From: Bacteroidales bacterium
GTDB lineage: Bacteria > Bacteroidota > Bacteroidia > Bacteroidales > UBA932
Reading direction: 5' to 3'
Assembly (NCBI GenBank): GCA_017477465.1
Contig: JAFUVU010000047.1
Span: 1 to 35,705, forward strand
DNA length: 35,705 nt
The notes below the pieces were generated by a model. That model was not told the DNA's origin. It was given only the letters and a program-made list of their open reading frames with translations, and did no database searches. This document shows, piece by piece, positions 13,671 to 22,852 of the stretch (position 1 is its first letter; each line of letters starts with the position of its first letter). Made by a program: the position numbers and the translations under genes.

Positions 13671-15014
13671 TTACTTGCGGATGGGGTAGAGCTTCAACAG
13701 AAGCATAATCAGAATGGCTATTGCTGCGGGGAAGAGGGAGAACAGGGACCAGACCATGTGCTGGACGGATTCCAGGTTGGTAATGGTGACCACGGTCTCG
13801 CCTGTCACAGGGTCCTGGCTGGAAAGGAGGCCGGCAGCGCCGAGAAGCAAGGCGACAAGGGCGCCGGAGATGGCCGATCCAAACTTCTGAGCCATAGTCC
13901 CGGAGGAGAAAATAAGACCGGTGGAGGAGGTGCCGTTCTTCTCGGTGGCGTAGTCGGCCACATCGGCATACATTGACCAGAGAAGCGGAGAATAAATGCC
14001 GATACCGACAGACGTAACTATCACATTGGCAATCATTACCCAAATCCAGGCGGGATCCATGGGGATGAAGAAGAAGGCGATGGAGGAAACCGCGCAGATG
14101 ATGGCCGACCACATGAAGGCCTTGTGCTTGGATCCCACCCATTTGGTGAAGCGGGGCGTGAGGCCGCCGACAATCATGCACACAGCCTCGCCGAACATCA
14201 TGAAGACTGTGTAGTTGATGATGAGACCGGAGACGGTGACGTCGCCCTTCATGCAGTATTCAAACAGATATGCAGCCACGGCATAGCGGAAGCCGTTGAA
14301 GAAATTCGTGCATATGCCGATGAGCGTCAGGTAGATCCAGGGCTTGTTGTGGATGAGGTCGGCAAAGGGTTTGAGGGAGAACTTTTCGGCACGGACGGGC
14401 TCCAGCCTTTCCCTGGTGAGCAGGCCGCAGGCAAGGGTGCCCAAGGCAGCCACAGCGCCAAGCACGGCCCCCAGCACTGCGTACTGATGCGCAGGCGTGC
14501 CGCCGACCATCTTCTGCAGATAAGGGAAGGAAAAGAGCGTTATGAAGCCCATTGCGTAAGCCCCCACCATGCGGAACGACGAGAATTGGTTGCGCTCGTC
14601 GCTGTCGTCGGTCATCACGCCAAGAAGCGAGCCGTAGGGCACATTCACGGCGGTGTAAACGACCATCATGAGAAGGTACATGGCGTAGGCATAAATCCTG
14701 CGGCCGACGGGCCCGAAATCAGGCGTATAAAGCAGCAGGGCGAACACCAGCCCCAGAGGAATGGCTCCGAAAATAAGCCAGGGCCGATAAGTACCCCAGC
14801 GGGACTTGGTCCTGTCGGCCAGCGCGCCCATCAGAGGGTCGGTCACTACGTCGAACAGACGGGCAATGAGCATCAGCGCGCCCGCATCGGCAACAGTGAG
14901 GCCGAAGATATTGGTAAAGAAGAAGGGAAAAGCGATGGACATCACTTTCCAGGTGATTCCGCCGGCAGCGGCATCGCCCAGGCCATAGCCTATTTTTTCG
15001 GACAGTTTCGCCAT
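13671..15014 (-). CDS. GPH-family (MelB-like) sugar:cation symporter of the MFS
   Basis: The product is 447 residues with about 12 hydrophobic helices and an inner-membrane location. RLFDVVTDPLMGALADRT carries Asp55 and Asp59, at the same positions as the cation-site aspartates of MelB, and is followed by the RWGTYRPW loop typical of the glycoside-pentoside-hexuronide family. Family role is Na+ or H+ coupled uptake of oligosaccharides. The start codon overlaps the epimerase stop (TAATG), so translation is probably coupled. In mannan loci this transporter imports mannobiose or related disaccharides for the cytosolic epimerase and GH130. The specific sugar is inferred from context. Its stop codon is 4 bp from element D. 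Confidence 0.92.
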   Translation of the reverse strand: MAKLSEKIGYGLGDAAAGGITWKVMSIAFPFFFTNIFGLTVADAGALMLIARLFDVVTDPLMGALADRTKSRWGTYRPWLIFGAIPLGLVFALLLYTPDFGPVGRRIYAYAMYLLMMVVYTAVNVPYGSLLGVMTDDSDERNQFSSFRMVGAYAMGFITLFSFPYLQKMVGGTPAHQYAVLGAVLGAVAALGTLACGLLTRERLEPVRAEKFSLKPFADLIHNKPWIYLTLIGICTNFFNGFRYAVAAYLFEYCMKGDVTVSGLIINYTVFMMFGEAVCMIVGGLTPRFTKWVGSKHKAFMWSAIICAVSSIAFFFIPMDPAWIWVMIANVIVTSVGIGIYSPLLWSMYADVADYATEKNGTSSTGLIFSSGTMAQKFGSAISGALVALLLGAAGLLSSQDPVTGETVVTITNLESVQHMVWSLFSLFPAAIAILIMLLLKLYPIRK

Positions 15015-16201
15015 TAGATATCGAAGATTTTAAGAATTTGCAAACACATGCGGGTATTGTGATAGGGGCATTTCCAGAAGCCAGCCTTGGGGTTGGAACG
15101 GTCCAGGGAGCCATCGGGGAGCACGGCCCACCACCATTCGCCGCCTTCGCTATCGACAAGATTTTCGCGGATATAGGCCCACGCATCCATGGCCCTCTTA
15201 GCGCCAAGCGTATCGCCATGATATTTCCATAGCCAAAGATTGCCGACAACGGTCTCCGCCTGAACCCACCATTGCCGGGAATCGTCAAAGGAGCCATCCG
15301 GGAGCTTTTCGTAGCGCATCGAGCCATCGGCAAGAAGGCCTTCGTTGCCGGCGACGCCCATAGCAAAGGCCCAAGGACGCACGCGGGAAACAATATCCAG
15401 GTCTTTCAGGGCGAAAGCGCACTCCAAGGCAAGCCAGGACGTCTCGATGTCGTGCCCATAAGAAACGCCGCCGGGAAGCACGCTCCAGTCCCGCTTGAAA
15501 TAAAGCTGCAGATGCCCGGAAGGAGCCATAACTTTTAGGCCGATAATATCCAGCAGCTTCTCCACAGCCTCCCGGAGCCCTTCATCGGGCCATACCTGGT
15601 ACAGATTTGCATAAGCCTCCAGGATATGAAGATGGGAGTTCATGGTCTTGTCGGCATTTATGTCGTGGGCGCTGAGGGACATGTCCTCCAGCGGGGAGAA
15701 GTCACGCGAAAGGGCCTCGATGTAGCCGCCGTTTTCGGGATCGGCAAATTTGCTTTCCACTACCTTGTACAGGTTGATGGCATTTTTCAGCACTTCGTCG
15801 TCGCCTGTGACTTTGTACAGCTCGGCCAGGCCGTAGATGGCAAACCCTTGAGCGTAAAGCTGTTTCTTAGTGTCCAGGCGCTCCCCTGCCGATGTCACGC
15901 TCCAGTAAACGCCGCCGTACTTATGGTCGCAGAAATGCTCCAGGAAATAGTCCCTGGCATGCACCGCCGCAACCAGGTATTCGGTTTTGCGGAACTGCTG
16001 GAAGGCAGCGGCGAACGACCAGATAATACGGGCATTGAGGATAACTCCGCGCGGGGCGTCGTAAAGTACCTCGCCGGTGGAGGAAACCTCTCCGTAGAAG
16101 CCTCCGCGAGGGTCTTTGAGCCGCAGCCAGTACGGCAGGATATTTTCCGTCAGGTTCTCCCGAACCTCCTTCAAAAATATGTCAGTTCTGCTTTCTTTCA
16201 T
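15014..16201 (-). CDS. AGE-family disaccharide 2-epimerase (mannobiose/cellobiose 2-epimerase)
   Basis: This 395-residue (alpha/alpha)6-barrel protein has no signal peptide and is therefore cytosolic. Three catalytic-type histidines fall in the expected motifs and spacing of cellobiose 2-epimerases: His190 (NSHLHILEAY), His250 (SYGHDIETSW) and His381 (CPYHNTRMC). The reaction is reversible C2 epimerisation of the reducing-end sugar of beta-1,4 disaccharides. Because GH130 is in the same locus, mannobiose to mannosylglucose is the most likely physiological reaction. The gene is preceded by a perfect 18-bp palindrome 5 bp from the ATG and, further up, a structured inverted-repeat element that separates it from the GH3 gene. 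It may therefore have its own control. Confidence 0.92.
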   Translation of the reverse strand: MKESRTDIFLKEVRENLTENILPYWLRLKDPRGGFYGEVSSTGEVLYDAPRGVILNARIIWSFAAAFQQFRKTEYLVAAVHARDYFLEHFCDHKYGGVYWSVTSAGERLDTKKQLYAQGFAIYGLAELYKVTGDDEVLKNAINLYKVVESKFADPENGGYIEALSRDFSPLEDMSLSAHDINADKTMNSHLHILEAYANLYQVWPDEGLREAVEKLLDIIGLKVMAPSGHLQLYFKRDWSVLPGGVSYGHDIETSWLALECAFALKDLDIVSRVRPWAFAMGVAGNEGLLADGSMRYEKLPDGSFDDSRQWWVQAETVVGNLWLWKYHGDTLGAKRAMDAWAYIRENLVDSEGGEWWWAVLPDGSLDRSNPKAGFWKCPYHNTRMCLQILKIFDI

Positions 16202-16206
16202 ATATT

Positions 16207-16224
16207 AAACGTTTATAAACGTTT
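16207..16224. promoter_or_regulatory. Perfect 18-bp palindrome, candidate operator
   Basis: AAACGTTTATAAACGTTT is its own reverse complement and contains two AAACGTTT blocks. A central-CG palindrome of this kind is typical of LacI/GalR-type operators. It lies 5 bp upstream of the epimerase ATG, where a bound repressor or a leader hairpin would block expression. I did not find a second copy in the window. Confidence 0.5.
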
Positions 16225-16225
16225 C

Positions 16226-16350
16226 CAAGACATCGATCTTCCGAACCCTTCGTCGCTTCGCTCCTCGTCCCTCCCACTGCCCTGCGGGCAGCGGGCCCCT
16301 CCCATTCATGTGGCCATGGGCGGCCACAGGTTTGGAAGATCGATGTCTTG
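16226..16350. repeat. 125-bp element with 17-bp terminal inverted repeats
   Basis: CAAGACATCGATCTTCC (16226-16242) is perfectly inverted at 16334-16350, with four more pairs inward after one mismatch. Inside are two smaller hairpins, CTGCCC/GGGCAG and GTGGCC/GGCCAC. It fills the gap between the GH3 stop (4 bp away) and the epimerase operator. It could be a miniature mobile element or a structured intercistronic RNA. Confidence 0.7.
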
Positions 16351-16354
16351 TACA

Positions 16355-18655
16355 CTAAATATTCGGCGTATCCCACACTTTCGTCTCGGTGCAGCGCACC
16401 ATCAGTCCTTGGCCGCCGATGGAGAGGCGGAAGTCGCCTTCCTCAAGGCGCCAGCGGCCGTCGGCCCCTACGAATGCGAGGGCGGAGGCGGGCAGCTCGA
16501 AGCTGACGGTCTTTGTTTCGCCCGCAGCGAGGGAGATCTTCTCGAAGCCGCGCAGGCGCTTGACATCGGGGATGAGGGAGGCCACAAGGTCGGAGCTGTA
16601 GAGCAGCACGGCCTCCTTACCGGCACGGGCGCCGGTATTGGTAACATCGACGCTCACTTTCAATACATCGGCCGATGTGAACTTATCGGCAGAAACCTGC
16701 AGGTTGGAATATGCAAAGCTGGTATAGCTGAGCCCATGGCCGAAGGGCCACTGGACGTCCATCACGGCGTCGTAGTTGTACGAGCCTTCCATGATTTCGC
16801 GGTGCTCGGAGACTTTGTAGTCGTAGGTGTGCAGGGCGTTGATGTGCTTGGAGTAGGTGAAAGGAAGCTTGCCGGAGAAGTTTTCGTCGCCGCTCAGAAG
16901 GGCTGCAAGGGCATCGCCGCCGAAGTTGGAAGGCAGCATCACATCCACCACCGCGGCGCAGAGAGGCTCGATATCGCCGATGAGGCGCGGGCGGCCTTCA
17001 TTGAGCACCAGCACAACCGGCTTCCCGCTTGCCGCAGCAGCACGCACAAGTTCTTTCTGATTGGCCGACAGGTTAAGGTCGTCCATGTTGCCGGGGGTCT
17101 CGCAGTAGGAGTTTTCGCCCACGCAGCAGATGATGACATCGGCCTTTTTGGCTTCCGCTTTAAGCTGGGCAAGGCCAGTCACCTTGTCAATCTGCCAGTC
17201 GGAAGGGTCGTATTCAACTCCGGGGACATAGCTCACCTTGCCGGGGAAACGCTTCTGCAGGGCTTCCAGGATGGTGTTGTACTGGGGGACGTAATCGTCG
17301 GCCTTGCCTTGCCAGGTGTAGCTCCAGCCTCCGTTGAGGGCGCGCAGGCTGTTGGCATTGGGGCCGGTTACAAGAATCTTCTGACCTTCCTTAAGGGGCA
17401 GCAGGCCGCCTTCGTTTTTGAGAAGGACCTCGCTCTCAAGGGCTGCGGCGTAGGACTGAAGGGCAAATTTTTCGGAGGCGAAATCGGGGTAGGCCTGGTC
17501 CCACACCGGCTTGTCAAAAAGGCCAAGGCGCACTTTCAGGCGAAGGACGCGACGCACGGCATCGTCCAGGCGGGCCTGGGAGATACGGCCTTCGTTCACA
17601 AGCTCCACGATGGCTGTGCAGCACTCGGGGTCGTAAGGGTCCATGATCATGTCGATACCGGCGTTGATGCCCATCGCAACTGCGTCCTTCTTGTCGGCGG
17701 CTACGTGGTCGCGGGTGTAGAGGTTGTCGATATCGGCCCAGTCTGTGACTAACATGCCGTCCCAGCCCAGCTGTTCCTTTACCCAGCCGCTAAGCAGGAC
17801 TGCATTGGCGTGGGTGGGGATGCCGTTGATGGAGGCGCTGTTGACCATTGCGGTGAGAGCGCCGGCGCGGAAGCACTCGAGAAAGGGTGCGAAGAACTTT
17901 TCCCTGAGGTCGTTTTCCGCTATGATAGCGGGAGTGCGGTCCTTGCCGCTGACAGGGACGCCATAGCCCATGAAGTGCTTGATGGAAACGGCTACGTGCT
18001 CCTGGTCGATGTGGTTAGGATTGGCCCCTTGAAGGGCTATTGTCTCTTCGCGGGCCATCTGGGCCTGGAGGTAAGGGTCTTCGCCGAAGCTTTCCCAAAT
18101 GCGCGGCCAGCGGGGATCGCGGCCAAGGTCCATGACGGGCGAGAACACCCACGGAACCTGGGCGGCACGCGTCTCGTAGGCCATCGCATGGCCCATGAGG
18201 CGGGGATATTCGCGGTTGAATGTAGCCGCAAGGTTGATTTCCTGCGGGTACAGGGAGCCTTCCACGAGATAGGACGCTCCGTGAATCATATCCAGGCCAT
18301 AGATGCAGGGAATGCCGATGGCTTCCATGGACTTTTCCTGGATCTGCCTTACCATGGCGGCGGTATGCTCACGGGAGTGCGCGGCATCATGCATGACGTT
18401 GAGAATGGAGCCCACTTTATACTTGCCGATGATAAGGTCAAGCTTCACAGGATCAATCTTTTCGCGGCTTGCATCTTCCAGCGTCGAGATGTTCAGCTGG
18501 ACAAGCTGGCCGGCTTTTTCCTCCAGGGTCATGCCTTTCAGGACCTTTTCTACCTTGGCTTCTACTGCATTATCTGTAGGAATGGCCTTGGGGGCCTTCG
18601 GGGCGCAGGCTACAGCAGCCAGCGCAGTGCTTAGAATCATGATTGTGCGGTTCAT
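16355..18655 (-). CDS. GH3 beta-glucosidase, BglX type, lipoprotein
   Basis: This is a 766-residue GH3 enzyme with a lipoprotein signal (Cys17 in AVACAP). The GH3 N domain (about 35-370) includes IHGASYLVEGSLYPQ, SFGEDPYL, SIKHFMGYG and MLVTDWADI with the nucleophile Asp305. The GH3 C domain follows (about 405-640), then an Fn3-like domain (about 670-750). The architecture matches BglX-like enzymes and the GH3s found in glucan PULs. Expected role: removal of non-reducing beta-glucose (or beta-mannose/xylose) from oligosaccharides in the periplasm. It begins 2 nt after the GH31 stop and is in the PUL operon. It differs clearly from the other GH3 in this window (3371-5593), so the two probably have different specificities. 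Confidence 0.93.
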   Translation of the reverse strand: MNRTIMILSTALAAVACAPKAPKAIPTDNAVEAKVEKVLKGMTLEEKAGQLVQLNISTLEDASREKIDPVKLDLIIGKYKVGSILNVMHDAAHSREHTAAMVRQIQEKSMEAIGIPCIYGLDMIHGASYLVEGSLYPQEINLAATFNREYPRLMGHAMAYETRAAQVPWVFSPVMDLGRDPRWPRIWESFGEDPYLQAQMAREETIALQGANPNHIDQEHVAVSIKHFMGYGVPVSGKDRTPAIIAENDLREKFFAPFLECFRAGALTAMVNSASINGIPTHANAVLLSGWVKEQLGWDGMLVTDWADIDNLYTRDHVAADKKDAVAMGINAGIDMIMDPYDPECCTAIVELVNEGRISQARLDDAVRRVLRLKVRLGLFDKPVWDQAYPDFASEKFALQSYAAALESEVLLKNEGGLLPLKEGQKILVTGPNANSLRALNGGWSYTWQGKADDYVPQYNTILEALQKRFPGKVSYVPGVEYDPSDWQIDKVTGLAQLKAEAKKADVIICCVGENSYCETPGNMDDLNLSANQKELVRAAAASGKPVVLVLNEGRPRLIGDIEPLCAAVVDVMLPSNFGGDALAALLSGDENFSGKLPFTYSKHINALHTYDYKVSEHREIMEGSYNYDAVMDVQWPFGHGLSYTSFAYSNLQVSADKFTSADVLKVSVDVTNTGARAGKEAVLLYSSDLVASLIPDVKRLRGFEKISLAAGETKTVSFELPASALAFVGADGRWRLEEGDFRLSIGGQGLMVRCTETKVWDTPNI

Positions 18656-18657
18656 TA

Positions 18658-21408
18658 TTATTCTGTTTCGATTTTCAAAGATACAAAATTTCCCTCATAA
18701 CTCACAGCCTGCCCCTTGGCATCAGGGTCGAAAGCCGAAGGTTTTTCAGGGCTAACCACAAGCACGCGGAATGTCCTCTTCATGAGCATACCCGGGAAAC
18801 TGCCCTCCCGCTGCCCTATGGAAAGCGTTTTGGCATCATCATCCCACTCAATGCCGATGGTGCTGCACTCTCCCCTTTCGTACGCGTATGTCAGGCCGTC
18901 GTCTTCATAGAGGGTGAAGGAGGCGTCGCGGCCGGCGTAAATCATGAGGAGGATGTCGTCGGCAGGCTTTTCATCGCTCCACTCCATAGCAGGGCCGATG
19001 GGAACGATGCTACCGGCGCGGACGTACAGGGGAATGCGTTCATAGGGCGCCTCAACGCTAAGGCGCTGCCCGCCTGGGATAAACTTGCCGGTGTAGAAGT
19101 CGTACCAGCCGCCTTCGGGGAAATAGACGCTGCGGCTGCGGGCTCCGTATTCGTACACGGGGCATGGCATCAGGGCGGGGCCAAGGAGCCACTGGTCGGA
19201 GAGGTCGCGGACCTCAGGATCGGCCGGGAAATCCATTGGAAGGCCTCTCAGGAGCGTGTAGTCTTCGCGGCTTACAGCGGCGGTGAGCGAATACAGATAA
19301 GACATCAGCCGATAGCGTAAACGCATGTAACCGAGGATGCTTTCATAGGCCTTCGAGCCTTCCGGGGCGATGTTCCAAAGCTCCCTGCGGGGCCACTGGC
19401 CGTGGGTGCGGAAAAGGGGTACGAAGGTTCCCGCCTGGTGCCAGCGGGTCTGGAGCTCCTGCCACTCATCGGCCCCTTCCTGACCATAGAATTTGCTCAT
19501 TACGGAGAAGCCGCCGATATCCATTCCCCAGAAGGGGATGCCGCTCATGGAATAGCCAAGGCCGGCCGCCATTTGCATGCGCATGTCGGTCCATGAAGTG
19601 CCGATGTCGCCGCTCCAAGTGGCGGTCGAATAGCGTTGCAGGCCGGCAAAACCGTTGCGGGTGAGAAGGAATACGCGCTTGTCAGGATCTACCGAGCGCT
19701 GGCCTTCGTAAATGGCCTGCGCATTAACCAGGGCATATGCGTTCAGATATTCCGTACTGGAGCCCAAAGCATTGGGACTCAGAAGCTTTTTCATATAATC
19801 CAGGGGCAGGCAGTCGCGCAGGTTGGGCTCGCTGGCGTCCATCCACCATGCGTCTATCTTACGGCCGAAACGGCTGTACAGGCTCTCGTCCATCTGGCGC
19901 CAGAACATTTTGCGGCCGCCGTCGGCATAAGCGTCGTAGAAGCTTTGGGTGTGTCCGAGCCAGTCCTTAAGGCTGTCCCTCTCGGGCTGCAGGTACATGT
20001 ATCCGGCGTCTTTCAGCTCTTTGTAATGGTCGGTGTTGGTATAAAACTTAGGCCATACGGAAATCATGAATCGGCCATGCATGGCGTGAACGCTGTCCAG
20101 CATGGCTTCGGGATCCGGATATCGGCTGCTGTCAAAAGCATGGCTGCCCCACTGGTCGGGCTCCCAATACTGCCAGTCCTGCACTATATTGTCCACCGGA
20201 ATGTGCCTGCGGCGAAGCTCCGCCATGGTTTCCACCAGGTCTTCCTGGGTGGCGTAACGCTCGCGGCTTTGCCAGAAACCGAGCGCCCATTTGGGCATGA
20301 CCGGGGCCTTTCCGCTAAGCTTCCTGTAGCCTTTTATCACTCCGTCGTAATCTTCACCTACTATGAAGTAGAAGTCTTCCTGGGGCTCCGCCTCGCTCCA
20401 GAATGTGAAGCGGTCGATGTCTTTTTGAAGCGGCAGCACCCTTAGGCCGATGTAGGATACATCCCCGTCCGGCTCCCAGTCGATGTGCAGCGGCACTTTC
20501 TGCCCTTTTTCAAGATGCACGGTGAACTTGAAGCTGTTGGGGTTCCATGCAGGACGCCAGCGGCGGCTCATCACTTCTTTACCGTCCAGCTCCGTTCTCT
20601 GGAAGCCGGCATAGTACTGGATAAAGTGGTAATCGCCTGTTTCCCTGGCGGTTATGCTGCCGTCATACACTACCTGCGCCCCGCTAAGCGGAATATCCGG
20701 AAGGTTCTTCACCGCCCATTCGTTCTCGTAGAACAGGCTGTCTTCCTTCTGCGTCAAGGTCTTTCCGTCCTTCGCCGTATATGTGCCGCTCAGTTCAAGG
20801 TCGAAGACTTCGCCAAGCTGGCGGTAGCTGTCGGCAGTACCCCATCGGCTCAGGGAATAGGCGTCGAAAAGAAGGCCGTAACCCTTGTTGGACACCACCA
20901 GAGGCACGCTAACCTTGGTATTGTACTGGTACAGCTCCTCCGGCCGGCCTTTATGGTCCAGCTCTCCTGCCTGGTGCTGGCCAAGGCCGTAAAACGCCTC
21001 GCCTTCATCGGAAGCGAAGCTGTAGGTGGTATTCCAAAGGCCGTTTTCCCCGGAAGGGCCGAAGCAGGTGCGGCCGTCGATTGCAAGAGGGGTGCCGTCG
21101 GCCCTGTAGAAATCTATCTGGCCGTTCGCTTTGTAAATGTCTATTGTAAGGGCCGATGTCATAAGATGCACCTTTCCCATGACATCGGACATTTCGAACT
21201 CGTCGCTAAGTGATTGAGGCAGAATGGTCAGGCTCTTCCTGTCCCTGAATTTTCCGTCCCGGCTCACGCTCACCCGAACTATTTCGGGCGAAACTACTTG
21301 CAGACGTATGGTTCTGTCATCGCATCTGACCTTCACCTCCCCTGTTTTGTGACAGGACACCGCCAACAGGGCCGCGACTATCAAAAAAGCGTTGCATGCA
21401 ACTCTCAT
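18658..21408 (-). CDS. GH31 alpha-xylosidase-like lipoprotein with PA14 insert
   Basis: The product is 916 residues from the ATG at 21408 (MRVACNAFLIVAAL); a longer frame upstream overlaps the esterase gene and lacks a signal. It has a lipoprotein signal with Cys19. The order is an N-terminal beta domain (about 25-215), a PA14 domain inserted at about 222-330, and the GH31 barrel with nucleophile Asp524 (WWMDASEPN) and acid/base Asp601 (SGDIGTSW), then C-terminal beta domains. The PA14 insert is characteristic of xyloglucan-oligosaccharide alpha-xylosidases, so removal of alpha-1,6-xylose is the best guess. GH31 also contains alpha-glucosidases and alpha-galactosidases, and an alpha-galactosidase would fit a galactomannan locus. 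It is 4 nt from the upstream esterase gene in the same operon. Confidence 0.88.
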   Translation of the reverse strand: MRVACNAFLIVAALLAVSCHKTGEVKVRCDDRTIRLQVVSPEIVRVSVSRDGKFRDRKSLTILPQSLSDEFEMSDVMGKVHLMTSALTIDIYKANGQIDFYRADGTPLAIDGRTCFGPSGENGLWNTTYSFASDEGEAFYGLGQHQAGELDHKGRPEELYQYNTKVSVPLVVSNKGYGLLFDAYSLSRWGTADSYRQLGEVFDLELSGTYTAKDGKTLTQKEDSLFYENEWAVKNLPDIPLSGAQVVYDGSITARETGDYHFIQYYAGFQRTELDGKEVMSRRWRPAWNPNSFKFTVHLEKGQKVPLHIDWEPDGDVSYIGLRVLPLQKDIDRFTFWSEAEPQEDFYFIVGEDYDGVIKGYRKLSGKAPVMPKWALGFWQSRERYATQEDLVETMAELRRRHIPVDNIVQDWQYWEPDQWGSHAFDSSRYPDPEAMLDSVHAMHGRFMISVWPKFYTNTDHYKELKDAGYMYLQPERDSLKDWLGHTQSFYDAYADGGRKMFWRQMDESLYSRFGRKIDAWWMDASEPNLRDCLPLDYMKKLLSPNALGSSTEYLNAYALVNAQAIYEGQRSVDPDKRVFLLTRNGFAGLQRYSTATWSGDIGTSWTDMRMQMAAGLGYSMSGIPFWGMDIGGFSVMSKFYGQEGADEWQELQTRWHQAGTFVPLFRTHGQWPRRELWNIAPEGSKAYESILGYMRLRYRLMSYLYSLTAAVSREDYTLLRGLPMDFPADPEVRDLSDQWLLGPALMPCPVYEYGARSRSVYFPEGGWYDFYTGKFIPGGQRLSVEAPYERIPLYVRAGSIVPIGPAMEWSDEKPADDILLMIYAGRDASFTLYEDDGLTYAYERGECSTIGIEWDDDAKTLSIGQREGSFPGMLMKRTFRVLVVSPEKPSAFDPDAKGQAVSYEGNFVSLKIETE

Positions 21409-21412
21409 AGCA

Positions 21413-22852
21413 TCAATACTCCCAGTCATCGGAACGGAAGGGAGGGACCGGAATGCCGTTGGTTTTGGTGAGATTGGCGCCCATCCAGTTGCGGAAGCCG
21501 TAACGCACCGCCACCGGGTGGGGCACATCGGCACAGCGGACTATGAGGGTCTGGCCGTCCCAGTCCACTTCAGCATCGGCAAGATGGAACTGGCGGTCCT
21601 GCCCGGCGAGCTCGCAGCCTATCACCTTGCGCGAACTCATGGAGCCAAGGTTGGACCAGATTTGCGTGAGGCGCACTTTCACCGTGCCGTCTTCGCAGAA
21701 TTCCACTTTGTCAAGGCGCGGGAGCTCTATCGAGATGCCGGTTTCCATGCCATAGACGTTCTGCAGGGCGCGCTGGACCATCATGTCGGCAATTTCGCGC
21801 TTTTTGGGAGGATGGATTGTGGCCTGGTCGCCAAGGGTTTCCGCGCAAACGGCCCATGACTGGGGCAGAATCTTCTCCGTATTGAGCTGAGTCTGAATGA
21901 AATGCGGGCGCCATCGGCCATTGGAGTCGCCGTGGTCGTAAGGGGCGAGAAGAGTAAAGATAAAGGGCAGGTCGCGGCCCCATTCGCGGCGCCAAAGCTC
22001 CACCATCGCTTTCTGCAGCTTGTCATAGCACTTTTGGCCGATGTTGGAGCAACCCTGATACCAGAGGATGCCCTTCGCCGCATAGCCTGCAATCGGCTTT
22101 ACCCTGCCGTTCCAGATAAGTTCCGGGGTTTCGGGCCAGCGGTCCAGGTGCTCCTCGACTGCGTCGATGGCGGCCCTTTCTTCGGCCGTAATGCCCGAAG
22201 CGTCAAGCGCTTCCTTTGTCATCCAGCACTCGATGCGGCTGCCGCCCCAGGGGTTGGCGATAATGCCGACCGGCACGCCCAGCGTCTTTGTGAGCCGTCG
22301 GCCAAAAAAGTAAGCTATGGCCGACGTCCAGGCGGCGACGTTGCTTGTGGAGTACTGCCAGGTGGCATCGACATCGGCAATGGGCTTATAGCGGCGGGGC
22401 GTTTTTATGTTGAATATGCGCACGTCGGCAGCGGTTTCGGGGGCCGACATGATTGCGTCCGTGCCGCCTTCGACGCCCTGGAAGCCGAAACCTGCGAGTG
22501 GCATTTCCATGTTGGACTGGCCGCTGCATATCCACACTTCGCCGAGGACGATGTCCTGAAGCGTGATGCTTTCCTTGCCGCTCTTGATGCTGAGGGTGCG
22601 GGCTGTGCCATCGGCCTTGCCGGTGGTGAGGGTGATGCGCCAGGTACTGTCGGCCTGGACCTGAGTCTTATAGCGGGCGCCGTCCCATTTTACCTGCACA
22701 GTCTTGCCGGGCGTGCCCCAGCCCCACACAGGCACCGAGGTATCCTGCTGAAACACAGCATGATCGGAGAAAATATGCGCCACTCTCAGAGTCTGCCCCT
22801 GGGCAAACCCCGAAACAAGCAGCAAAGCAAAAATATAAAGAACTCTCTTCAT
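21413..22852 (-). CDS. SASA-family carbohydrate acetylesterase (sialate O-acetylesterase-like)
   Basis: The product is 479 residues from the ATG at 22852 (MKRVLYIFALLL), with a signal peptide ending near residue 20; an upstream in-frame start inside element E would bury the signal. The SGNH fold is indicated by GEVWICSGQSNMEMPL, with the likely nucleophile Ser113, by NPWGGSRIECW, and by ATIHPPKKREIADMM, which holds the catalytic His. The usual LWYQGESN block reads LWYQGCSN, a change of the conserved Glu to Cys. Members of this family remove O-acetyl groups from sugars. In a mannan-type PUL the likely substrate is acetylated mannan oligosaccharides rather than sialic acid. The leader is formed by palindromic element E. 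Confidence 0.88.
   Translation of the reverse strand: MKRVLYIFALLLVSGFAQGQTLRVAHIFSDHAVFQQDTSVPVWGWGTPGKTVQVKWDGARYKTQVQADSTWRITLTTGKADGTARTLSIKSGKESITLQDIVLGEVWICSGQSNMEMPLAGFGFQGVEGGTDAIMSAPETAADVRIFNIKTPRRYKPIADVDATWQYSTSNVAAWTSAIAYFFGRRLTKTLGVPVGIIANPWGGSRIECWMTKEALDASGITAEERAAIDAVEEHLDRWPETPELIWNGRVKPIAGYAAKGILWYQGCSNIGQKCYDKLQKAMVELWRREWGRDLPFIFTLLAPYDHGDSNGRWRPHFIQTQLNTEKILPQSWAVCAETLGDQATIHPPKKREIADMMVQRALQNVYGMETGISIELPRLDKVEFCEDGTVKVRLTQIWSNLGSMSSRKVIGCELAGQDRQFHLADAEVDWDGQTLIVRCADVPHPVAVRYGFRNWMGANLTKTNGIPVPPFRSDDWEY

Noticed and set aside
15626-17752. Long plus-strand open frame (about 700 codons) across the epimerase and GH3 genes
   Set aside because: It is antisense to two clearly recognisable enzymes and its translation has no domain features. 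It reflects the high GC content of the opposite frame.
21409-21534. Upstream start extending GH31 into the esterase gene
   Set aside because: The extension overlaps the esterase reading frame and hides the lipoprotein signal that begins at 21408.
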